From Purshia tridentata (lineage: Eukaryota; Streptophyta; Magnoliopsida; Rosales; Rosaceae): DNA of 25,000 bases. The position numbers were made by a program, and so were the translations under genes. The notes under the pieces were generated by a model. It did no database searches. It saw nothing but the letters and a program-made list of their open reading frames with translations, and was not told the origin of the DNA. Below, piece by piece: positions 17,947 to 25,000 of the stretch; the first letter of the stretch is position 1; each line of letters starts with the position of its first letter. Location: positions 1-25,000 of the forward strand of contig QANT01003154.1 in the NCBI GenBank assembly GCA_003254885.1. The letters are read 5' to 3'.

Positions 17947-19687
17947 TTAGAGCAAATTACACGTAAGTACCTTATGTTTACACCAATTAAAAAAACTTGC
18001 ACATAAGTACCTTAAATATCATTTTTTGACTCTTAAGTACCTCCGTCAACTTTTTGGTTTGCCAGGTCGTTAACCACTAACGTGACACTTTGGATGTGTG
18101 CCACGTGTCACTTCTTTCTTTTATTTTAGATGTTTTTCTATTTTCCTATTTTTACAAAGTTTGGAAATTAATTTAAAATAGCTCTGAACTAAGAAAAATA
18201 CATGAAAAATTTCTATAGATTCGTCTTGACTAGTACTGATTTAATATGTGGTCAAATTACCAATTTATCCTATAAGTGTTTTTCTAGAAAATTTGGAAAG
18301 TCCAAATTTATCTAGAAAATTAAAATACTCAAAATTCTTTGGAAATTCTTAGAATAATCTCCTAAACTCTAAAAAAAAGACGCCTACACCACTGATCTTC
18401 TAAACATTAACACTATCTTTCTCGTGAGCACTTACTACCCAAAAGCCTCTCGTCTTTGAGAAAAATAAATTTCCCTCTATAAAATAAAATTTAGAATTTC
18501 CGTGAAGTCTTGGAGGAATTTTCTAAAACAACTAATTTCCTAAATATTTTTAGAGTTCTTCAGAGACTTTATGGAAATTTAGAATTTTTTATGATTTATT
18601 TTAATTTTTTAGAAATAAATTTGGACTTTCCAAAATTTTTGGAAACTCTTAGAGGGTAAATTGGTAATTTAAATTCATAGTAAATTAGTACTTGTGAACA
18701 CGAGCCTGTAAGAATTTTTCGTGTATTTTTCTGAGTCCGTAGTAATTTTTAATTAATTTCTAAAGTTAGTACTCGTCAAGCATGTGCCATGACAGCGGTC
18801 AATAGTATAGCAGATGAAAAACTTGACGGAGGTACCTAAGTGTCAAAGAATAAGTAGTTGAGGTCGTCTGTACGTGAAACTTCTTTTAAGTGGGGTCCCA
18901 AGTAAAAAATGGTGTAAACTTAAGGTACCTATCAGGGCCGGTCCTGACTTTTGGAAGGCCTAGGAGCGAAAGTCTAAATTGGGCCCCTAAATTTAGTTGT
19001 ACAAAAAGAAAATTTTTTTTGCAAAACAAATGACAATTGAGAATTTAAAATCAATATTTCATTAACAAAATTTAGAATCAAGAACAACACCCGAATATCT
19101 TGTATCCAACTCCTTTAATTGAAGATCGAATTCCTTAATTTTCTCTGTTAGACTGTGATTAAAATTTTCCCCACTAAAAATCTAAAAGTGCTCACCACTC
19201 ATTGTTCAATCAAAAGAAAAAATAGAAGGAGTAAAGCCAAAAGCCTCTTTCCTTAAGCAGATGAAGGTATTTTCCTTTAGTTCTTGCATTTACGCCTTCT
19301 GCCCTTCTTTAATCAGTTAATCCATTAATCGTCTATCTCAAGGCTCTTGTGAATACCAAAAGTTTCTTTTCTTTGGAGAAAGAGTCACATCGCCAATCCC
19401 AATTCCCCAAAACCAACTAATCAAGTCTTAACTCTTTAGCTTTTAGGCCTTTTTCTTGATTACTCTAAACTTTTTTTTTTGGGGGCCTTCGTTGGGCCTT
19501 AAAATAAGTTAATAAGGCTATCAATATAGATAGTTCTTTATTATTTTTTTTATAGCATAATTTATTTTTAATATATATATATATATAATATAAATTTTGT
19601 GGGCCCCTTTAAACGTGGGCCCTAGGCCATCGCACTCCGTGCACTCCTTTAGGGCCGGGCCTAGTACCTATGTGTAATTTGCTCTAA
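17947..19687. mobile_element. Foldback / long-inverted-repeat DNA element, carrying a nested hAT
   Basis: Left end TTAGAGCAAATTACACGTAA and the reverse complement of the right end, TTAGAGCAAATTACACATAG, match at 22 of the first 24 positions. Inverted similarity continues inward for several hundred bp: CTTAAGTACCTCCGTCAACTT near 18030 against the reverse of 18820-18842, ATACATGAAAAATTTCTATAG near 18200 against the reverse of 18709-18725, and TTGGAAAGTCCAAATTTAT near 18294 against the reverse of about 18620-18640. Without the inner hAT it is about 1.0 kb and codes for nothing. Such structure is typical of foldback or Mutator-like non-autonomous elements. No convincing 9-bp duplication was found, so the superfamily is open. 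Confidence 0.72.
18933..19663. mobile_element. Non-autonomous hAT element with perfect 8-bp target duplication
   Basis: The 731-bp element starts CAGGGCCGGTCCTGA; the reverse complement of its right end is TAGGCCCGGCCCTAA (11 of 15 positions agree). It is flanked by identical GTACCTAT at 18925-18932 and 19664-19671. Eight-bp duplications and CAGGG-type ends mark the hAT superfamily. It interrupts the right inverted arm of the foldback element and has no transposase. A short AT microsatellite lies near 19571-19590. Confidence 0.88.
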
Positions 19688-19765
19688 GTTTTATTATATA
19701 GAATAACTTGGAAGACTAGGTTTTCACATGGCTTAATTTATTAATACAGGGTTGCCGTAGAAAAG

Positions 19766-20587
19766 ATGCTCCAAGAGTACATGGAAAACTTGGGTAGGTG
19801 CCCAAGGTCAGCATATATGCTGCCGTATATAGTAGCAATTATGGAATTTGAATATCCAAGGAATTTTCGTTTGCCAAACTTCACACATTTCTTTGGCGAA
19901 GAAAAAAAAGTGTCTTCTATTAAACATCGCCAGATTCATGGCTTAGTGCAGAGAATATGCCAAGAAGAAGCTATTGAAGGTGCGACTTTTCATTTCTGCA
20001 CTGATTGGCTCTGCGTTTAAATGGTTTACGAATTTGCGGCCGAACCCAATTGGGATCTAGAGAGAGTTGGAAGACGTCTTCTATGAGCAATTCCACCACT
20101 ATGAGGAGGAGGTGTGAATAGCTGACCTTGCGTGTCTTTTCCAAAAAGAAAATGATTAGCCACGTCGCATATTGTGAAAGTGTTCGCGGATGAACTACAG
20201 GGTAAATACGGATGACTAAGAGTTTGTGAAGTTGGCCCACGTTGCCTTGTCTTTGAGTATAAAAAGCATCTAGATGGAGCTAACATCTAAGACCTATATG
20301 AATTGGCTGATCGGGTGCCTCGGTTTGAATCTTTGTTAAAGGAAGAGGCTTAGAGGAAGACTATGGCTAAGATCCACTACCATAAAGAAGCCACCATACA
20401 TTTTCTGGGCATGGATGAAGACCAGTCTGAAGAGGAGGCTTAGATATCTCTCGCTGAGGTGAACATTGATAAGCCATATTAGTGCTCGGCATTGGTCAAA
20501 CCACCTCCAACATAACCGGGGATCAAGGGTCAGGTAGTATCCTTTCGAGCTCAAGGCAATACCTTACGTTTGAATGTCATAAAAGAG
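19766..20587 (+). pseudogene. gag, first part (Tat-like gypsy), broken
   Basis: An ATG at 19766 gives 84 codons with YPRNFRLPNFTHFFGEEKKV, the start of the gag core usually read as (F)PRxY(R/K)xPxFxxFxGE. After a frameshift near 20000, GSAFKWFTNLRPNPIGI, stop, RELEDVFYEQFHHYEEEV, stop, IADLA continues the retrotransposon gag domain. Later come DLYELADRVPRFESLLKEEA and ISLAEVNIDKPY-stop-CSALVKPP. Gag would form the particle. At least four stops are present (around 20059, 20115, 20351 and 20480). The last codons before the insertion, LNVIKE, read on directly into YGFDLYKAD after the hAT element. Confidence 0.82.
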
Positions 20588-20825
20588 TAGGGATGGCAAA
20601 AATCCTCGCGGAGATCACGAGTCGGGGATGGTATGGGATCCCCCGACCCTGGACCCGCCCCGATTATATATATTTATTATATTAATATATTAATGCCAAA
20701 ATGTGTTAATAATGTAGAAAGGAAGGTCTAAACTGAGTTCTCTGAGATTGGAACTCAAGACCTCAAAGGCCACAAACAAATGCCAAATCAACACAACAGT
20801 TGCTTTTTTTGATTTATTCTACTTA

Positions 20826-20826
20826 C

Positions 20827-20850
<24 letters not shown>
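20826..20850. repeat. (AT)n microsatellite
   Basis: About 12 consecutive AT dinucleotides inside the Ac-like element, just before the telomere-like block. Confidence 0.85.
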
Positions 20851-20859
<9 letters not shown>

Positions 20860-20863
20860 CCAT

Positions 20864-21027
20864 ACCCCTAAACCCCAAACCCCAAACCCCAAACACCCAA
20901 ACTCCAAACTACAAAATTCAAACCCAAAACCCTAAACTTACTCAATACCATATACCATATACCCTATACCCTAAACCCTGTGCCCCAAACCCTATACCCT
21001 ATACCCTATACCCTAAACCCTAGTACC
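20864..21027. repeat. Telomere-like 7-bp repeats (CCCTAAA / CCCCAAA / CCCTATA)
   Basis: Runs of CCCCAAA (20872-20895), CCCTATA (about 20989-21013) and CCCTAAA (20926-20935, 20969-20977, 21011-21020) keep a 7-bp period over much of the block. CCCTAAA is the plant telomere unit; CCCTATA and CCCCAAA are variants. It lies inside the hAT element, so it is interstitial and not a chromosome end. Confidence 0.8.
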
Positions 21028-21035
21028 ATACCCTA

Positions 21036-21121
21036 TATAAAGTTAGTATTTAAATTATAATAAATACCCTAAACCCCAAACAAAAACCTTTATAAAGTTA
21101 GTATTTAAATTATAATAAATA
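21036..21121. repeat. 31-bp perfect direct repeat, 55 bp apart
   Basis: The segment starting TATAAAGTTAGTATTTAAAT occurs at 21036-21066 and again at 21091-21121, separated by more CCCTAAACCCCAAAC sequence. It suggests a local duplication inside the hAT element. Confidence 0.85.
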
Positions 21122-21239
21122 TAATCATAGTTATATTGTTTTATTTATTTATTTTTTGTTTTAATACCCTAATGTACATGAACAAAAAAAAAACCTAAAA
21201 CTAAGTAACTAAATGAGTAAAGTTAAGTAGAAGATCTGA

Positions 21240-21764
21240 ACTGAAGAAAACCCTCCTCAGCCTCAGCAGTCAGTCCTCCTCAGTCCTTAGTCCTCCTCAT
21301 GATTCACAAACCTAGACTACCCAACCGCGCTGCCTGCCTGTGCTGCACCTCCTGCCTGCGCTGCGCCTCTAAGCCCTCCACTCTCTAGTCCAAACCACAC
21401 CACACCCACCCAGTCAGTCTCACTCTTATTTCACCGCTGCGGTAGTCGCAAGTCGGGTCGCCTCCCTCGCCTCCCTCGCCTCTCTCACCCAATCAACAGC
21501 TGCGTCCGTCGCGAGTCGTGTCACTTTTCTCACCTAGTCAGTCGCGCGTCAGTCGCGACTCGCCTCTGATTGCCTCTCTCACTTCGTTGCTACTCTACTC
21601 ACAGCTTGCCTCTCTCACTTTGCCACTACTCTGCTCGCACTTTGCAGCTTTCCTCCTTCCGTTGCTCTTGGTGATTGCCCCAATCTTGTTGTCTCTTGCT
21701 ACCTCTCGCTCACTGCCCTCCCTGTCTCCTCTCTCAGCCGCAAGCACTGCTGCCTCTCTTACAG
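21240..21764 (+). promoter_or_regulatory. Probable leader exon of the hAT transposase gene
   Basis: A strongly C/T-rich stretch (21240-21764), with short tandem CGCCTCCCT units near 21461-21486, ends at a splice donor CTTACAG/GTATTG (cut after 21764). The next exon begins at the start codon (21940) after TGTAATTAG. This fits an untranslated first exon with a leader intron of 175 bp. The open frame through this region (21518-21781) is pyrimidine-driven and is not taken as coding. Confidence 0.5.
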
Positions 21765-21801
21765 GTATTGGAAAATGTTGAGGATTTTAATTTAATGATA
21801 C

Positions 21802-21855
21802 AACTTAGAACTTTGATTTGAGAATTTAGAACTTAGAACTTTGATTTGAGAATTT
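21802..21855. repeat. 28-bp tandem duplication in the leader intron
   Basis: AACTTAGAACTTTGATTTGA followed by GAATTTAG occurs at 21802 and again at 21830. Confidence 0.85.
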
Positions 21856-21939
21856 TTATTGAATTTGAAATTGTTTAGATATATTAGATTGTTGTCTGAT
21901 TTGGGATTTCTGTTGAATGGTGACTTTGTTTGTAATTAG

Positions 21940-22094
21940 ATGGATTGTACAGAAATTGGTGGTGCTAAAAATGTAGAAAATCAAACATCCTCACTGCTCG
22001 TAATACCTTCAATATCCTCAATGCCAACCCCAACTCAAACCCCAACTCCAACACCAAAATCAACCGAGGGTGGCGAGGGAGTTGCTTATATAAG
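21940..22094 (+). pseudogene. First coding exon of an Ac-like hAT transposase (remnant)
   Basis: An ATG directly after a splice acceptor (21937-21939, TAG) opens MDCTEIGGAKNVENQTSSLL, then a low-complexity PTPTQTPTPTPKS tract at about residues 28-40 and GGEGVAYIR, ending at a donor AAG/GTTTCC (after 22094). If unspliced, the frame stops at 22120-22122. Its position in an Ac-like element, and the resemblance of the Pro-rich tract to the PQ-rich N-terminus ahead of the BED zinc finger in Ac transposase, point to a transposase start. The BED finger, catalytic DDE residues and dimerisation domain are all missing. With about 50 residues and low complexity, the identification is inferred from context. 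Confidence 0.5.
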
Positions 22095-22500
22095 GTTTCC
22101 CCTCCTTTCTTTTAGTACTTAAAAGTTCTCATTTGGTGACAAACTTATAATCATCTCTCTTGGTGTAGGTTTGCAACAAATTTGGTGATTTTGAACAATC
22201 AAACATATTCCAAGTCTCCAGGTCTCCATGAGATGGGAACTTAAATTTGCCATGGATTTTTGAATTGAATCTATGAATTTGTTATTTTATAGATTGATGG
22301 ATTGTTGTTAGTTTTATACTTTTATGGATTATAAATTTGTTAGTTATATGCATTTATGGATTATGAATTTGTTAGTTTTATGCTTTAAATTTTTTATGGA
22401 TTGATGTGTATTTGGATTTTGAATGCTTAGGCTTGAGATTTTATAAGTTTTTTTGAAAAAATATGCATATACAAGGTGTAAATTTTATAAGGTGAAAATG
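22095..22500. other. Deletion junction and 3' noncoding part of the hAT element
   Basis: About 22170-22240 is short mixed sequence that may be the last coding or 3' UTR part left after internal deletion. 22270-22405 has about three imperfect copies of a 36-40-bp AT-rich unit around TATGAATTTGTTAGTTTTATG and TTTATGGATT. No domain is recognised. Confidence 0.45.
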
Positions 22501-22696
22501 AGGTGTTTGACCCAAAAAAAAAAAGGGGGTTGGACGGGGATCGAGGCAAGTTCGGGGATGGCATTCTCCAACAAGGACAGGGACAGGAAATCCCCATTTA
22601 AATAAACGAGGAATGGGGCTGATTTGGGGATTAAAAAAAGCAGGGATCAAGGATGGGGGGTACCCCCGGTCCCGTCCCACCCCGTTGCCATCCCTA

Positions 22697-23028
22697 CAAA
22701 AGAGTATGGTTTTGACCTCTACAAGGCTGATCTAATCTTTGACCAAATGCTAGCTAACAAGGTGCTCAAGTTGCTGGTAGATCATGTGATTTTGTTGAAA
22801 GAGAAGATAGCTGGGAAGACTTTATTAGCCTACGTTATTTTCAGGGAGTTGATGCAAAAACTTATAGCGGAAAGAAATTTGAAGTTTCCCCAAAACCCTA
22901 AAGCACAGATGAAGATAAATACTAAGCCTTTTATTCAAGCGTATGTAAACATGGTTTCTTTGGGAATGCTGAAATCAACAGATAACTTTCCCAAGACGAG
23001 GGTGGACCTTATTGGAGGTATAAGCTAG
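22697..23028 (+). pseudogene. gag, second part (Tat-like gypsy)
   Basis: Directly after the hAT element the frame reads KEYGFDLYKADLIFDQMLAN, then KVLKLLVDHVILL, then VIFRELMQKLIAERNLKF and PKAQMKINTKPF. This is the C-terminal gag segment of Tat-like elements, in which (Y/F)xFDxxKAxxIFD is followed by a metal-binding Cys/His stretch and then FRxxxQKxIxExxLKF. The Cys/His stretch expected between GKT and VIFR is missing, so a zinc-binding part appears deleted. The frame is open from the insertion site to a stop at 23026-23028. The ATG at 22624 belongs to the hAT end and is not the gag start. Confidence 0.78.
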
Positions 23029-24131
23029 CCAAGTAGAGAAGTTCCTTCATGGCCAGACGGGTCGTTGTCTTATGCGCTCGATGCAGTTGCGAAGTCAGGC
23101 TAGAAGAGTTCCTAAAAAGCGTTGTGGGAACCGGCGGCACCTCAGCTAAGAAATTGCCCACATAAGGGAAAGCTAAAGAGAAAGCCTCTAAAGCTCGATC
23201 AAAGAGAAGGCCATAGCCAAAGATTTCTTGCAAGCAGAGTTGAAGTGCAGAAAAAGGACACTCAGGGGGCACCACCACCATAACCTGAATTTTCTAAAAC
23301 CTAAGAGGGTAGGAAGAGAAAGGAAGTGCAAGTGTAGCAGCTGAGGTCTCCACCAAGGTCACCACTTAAGGGAAAGGCCGGCTTGAGAAGATGACTAGAG
23401 TTCAAGTATGAGCCCCATCGAAAGTACTCGCCCCAGCAGGCACGGCGGGAACGAACACTTGCAAGGCCTCAGCGAGAGTCATGGACTCCCCCAAGAACCT
23501 TTAAACCACTTGTTCCAAAAGATCAGATATGGTATTGTTAGCATGTTGATGAATTACTAGCTGTTACGATCAAAACTCACTTTAGATGGTTCTAGAGGAA
23601 ATTTGGTGCTGCGAGGGCGGCTGAAAAAAACCAAGGCTTGGTTTTTGAGAAGGTGCCTGAATTAGTGTATGCCTTGCAAATCAAGAACACCATCGAAATA
23701 GGTTCGGTGGTAAAGACTAGAAAGCAAGTTCTAGGCAGCCTCAACCAAGATGGATTTTTACAAAGAAAAGAACTTCGTCCTTAGAAGAGGAAATAAAGAG
23801 GATCCCAGTGAAGGAAAGACTTAGCTTGTTGAAGTAAGGGTCAACCCCTGAAGGAAACCCGATCAAAGTGTTAGAAAAAAGGCCTAAGAGAACAGAGATA
23901 TGGAATTTTGGCTCCATGGAGTTTGAGATGGAGGATAGAATCGGCCTTGAAGAAGTTGGGTGCAATATGGTTTACACCCTGCCTGCCGAATTCCAAGCTC
24001 CACTAGGCGATGACAAACTTTTTTGAAGAGAATTTCATAGATGAAGATATGCCAAGATTCGAGATTAATGATGTGGAGTTCTCGATCAAGAGGAGGTTAT
24101 CCAAGAACTTGGCAGTGTTGCCGTAACCAGA
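23029..24131 (+). pseudogene. Gag-to-protease linker of the Tat-like element, heavily decayed
   Basis: No long frame survives. Short in-phase phrases continue the element: TPTPRTFKPLVPKDQIWYC near 23485-23545, NQGLVFEKVPELVYAL near 23628, and CNMVYTLPAEFQAPLGDD near 23960-24020, followed by FEINDVEFSIKRRLSKNLAV at 24058-24117. MVYxLPAEFxAP and the run before the protease are typical of this lineage. Minus-strand frames here are shadows. Confidence 0.65.
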
Positions 24132-24531
24132 TTTGGCCGTGCTTACTTTAGGAAGCCTATAGAGGACATGGCTTGCGATTTGAAGCCTTTGTACATCACA
24201 GCTTACATGGAAGGAGTCTTCGTGACCAAAGTGATGATTGATAGTGGGGCAACTGTGAATGTGATTCCCTTTGGTCTGATGAGAAAATTTCACAAGACAG
24301 AGGCTGACTTGTTGGCAACAGGCCTCATGCTCACTGGTTTCGTCGGTGAAAAGTTAAGGGTCAATGGTGTTCCTCTAATGGAGTTGACGGTTGGGAGTAA
24401 AACGAGGCTCACAGTGTTCCACAGCTAATTACAATTTACTGCTAGGTCGAAATTGGATCCATGCCAATAGGTGTGTTCCCTCATCACTCCACCAGGCCTT
24501 GATCTTTTGGAATGGGGACCAAGTGGAAGTT
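24132..24531 (+). pseudogene. Aspartic protease domain of the Tat-like gypsy element (frameshifted)
   Basis: The frame reads GRAYFRKPIEDMACDLKPLY, then ITAYMEGVFVTKVMIDSGAT and VNVIPFGLMRKF. The retropepsin active site DSGAT is intact, with the catalytic Asp codon at 24240-24242. ELTVGSKTRLTVF follows. A frameshift near 24425 moves the reading by one base, after which NYNLLLGRNWIHANRCVPSS and LHQALIFWNGDQVEVV complete the conserved C-terminal half before a stop at 24529-24531. The protease would cut the gag-pol polyprotein. The frameshift and stop make this copy inactive, but it is the best preserved domain in the window. Confidence 0.88.
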
Positions 24532-25000
24532 GTCTAGGCTGAGCAAAAACGATTTGAGGCCATGACCAGGGTAGTAGATGCCCAATTCTATGATGAGGAC
24601 ATGGGCTACCTTGTGTTTGAGGGGTGAATGTTGATATATGACTGACCAGCGTCACCACTAGAAAGAAAGTAAGACAAACCGCTGAGGAATTTGAGACACT
24701 TACGCCGATGACTCAACTGATCTGCAACAAATATAGTGAACGTTAGACGAGGCAAAAGAAGTTGAAGAAGCTCTGCTTAAAGATTTGGTTCAAAGGCTCA
24801 GGATATACGATCGAGAAAGGATCGCTTTGAATGTCATTGTTGGGTTCATTACTGAAGATGTGTATTAAGTGGTTTAACAGCCTAATCGACTTGATTATTA
24901 TCACAATCATTGATGGGACCCCAATTTTTAATTAAATAGAACAAACATCGCCTAAGCAGAAATGTGAGTACTTGTGTTCCTGACAACCTGACAACCAAAC
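24532..25000 (+). pseudogene. Post-protease pol linker, decayed, cut by the window edge
   Basis: AEQKRFEAMTRVVDAQFYDE then DMGYLVFEG runs to a stop near 24627, followed by fragments in other frames such as RLRIYDRERIALNVIVGFIT. This is the spacer between protease and reverse transcriptase. No RT motif is reached before 25000. Confidence 0.6.

Larger units (their letters stand above)
20588..22696 (+). mobile_element. Ac-like hAT element, internally deleted, inserted in gag
   Basis: Terminal repeats TAGGGATGGCAA (20588) and TTGCCATCCCTA (ending 22696) are perfect 12-bp inverses and resemble the maize Ac end (T/C)AGGGATGAAA. Flanks are TAAAAGAG (20580-20587) and CAAAAGAG (22697-22704), an 8-bp duplication with one mismatch. 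G-rich subterminal repeats GGGGATGG/GGGGATCC occur near both ends. Inside are telomere-like repeats, a CT-rich leader, an intron and a start exon, but no hAT dimerisation domain. At 2,109 bp it is shorter than autonomous Ac-type elements (over 4 kb), so it looks like a Ds-type deletion derivative. Confidence 0.87.
19745..25000 (+). mobile_element. Second decayed gypsy element (Tat/Ogre-like gag and protease), runs off the right edge
   Basis: Gag starts abruptly near 19750, continues to 20587, is interrupted by a hAT element (20588-22696), resumes at 22705, then reaches the protease at 24132-24531. The phrases GSAFKWFTNLRPN, ELADRVPRFESLLKEEA, EVNIDKPY, ALVKPP, KADLIFDQ and DSGATVNVIP are typical of plant Tat-lineage gypsy elements and differ from the element at 12810-17708. 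No 5' LTR or primer site is visible on the left, where the foldback element ends at 19687, so the 5' part is missing. RT would lie beyond 25000. Confidence 0.85.

Noticed and set aside
17947..19687. TA or 9-bp target duplication for the foldback element
   Set aside because: ATTTCTTTT on the left and AAGTTTTAT on the right do not match, and the TA at each end is part of the inverted repeat, so no duplication is claimed.
20748..21023. 91-codon frame with PNPKPQTPNTQTPN-like peptide
   Set aside because: It is the translation of AT microsatellite and telomere-like repeats.
20864..21027. Chromosome end or true telomere
   Set aside because: The block is short, degenerate and enclosed by a hAT element with target duplication on both sides.
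21518..21781. 87-codon Leu/Ser-rich frame resembling a signal or membrane peptide
   Set aside because: It comes from a CT-rich leader and crosses a good splice donor at 21765; the hydrophobic look is due to pyrimidine-rich codons.

Overview
The window looks like plant nuclear DNA, probably eudicot, from a gene-poor, repeat-rich region. It is AT-rich and made almost entirely of nested and decayed transposable elements: Ty3/gypsy LTR retrotransposons, solo LTRs, two hAT elements, one Mutator-like element, a foldback element and a MITE. Splice sites are plant-like (GTAAGT donor, TTGCAG acceptor), and a primer-binding site resembles the initiator-tRNA-Met type. No species can be named from the sequence, and I found no complete host gene.

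Left part (1-10769). The window opens inside a gypsy-type LTR on the minus strand that ends at 1567. It is followed by spliced-looking remnants of an unrecognised gene (1569-2186), a cluster of TTACTG/CAGTAA dyads (2498-2952) and another minus-strand LTR fragment (3225-3610). Next comes a rearranged LTR insertion (3729-5201) whose two outer ends are both the start of the same LTR; it lies inside a 69-bp tandem duplication. Beyond it are a small MITE (6010-6200), a Mutator-like element carrying a 33-bp minisatellite (7384-8340) and a probable Copia solo LTR (8567-9189). The only recognisable host coding sequence is a clean last exon of a zinc-type alcohol dehydrogenase family gene (9476-9592).

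Middle part (10770-17708). This is a decayed gypsy element on the plus strand: LTR, primer-binding site at 12817, gag with a CCHC knuckle, a protease fragment with NTGAS in place of DTGAS, and the N-terminal pol segment. The pol segment is tandemly duplicated (about 270 bp). The first duplicate is split by a complete 2,835-bp solo LTR (14420-17254) with a 5-bp target duplication, CTTAA.

Right part (17709-25000). A foldback element with long inverted arms (17947-19687) carries a hAT element inserted with a perfect 8-bp duplication, GTACCTAT. From about 19745 to the window end lies a second, different gypsy element (Tat/Ogre-like gag and protease). Its gag is split by a 2.1-kb Ac-like hAT element (20588-22696) that has lost most of its transposase but keeps a probable leader exon, leader intron and start exon, plus a block of telomere-like 7-bp repeats.

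Almost all coding remnants carry stops and frameshifts, so nothing here works as an operon or pathway. The biology is the order of insertions. The strongest oddity is the 3729-5201 insertion, which suggests integration of a retroelement DNA with two identical LTR-start ends.
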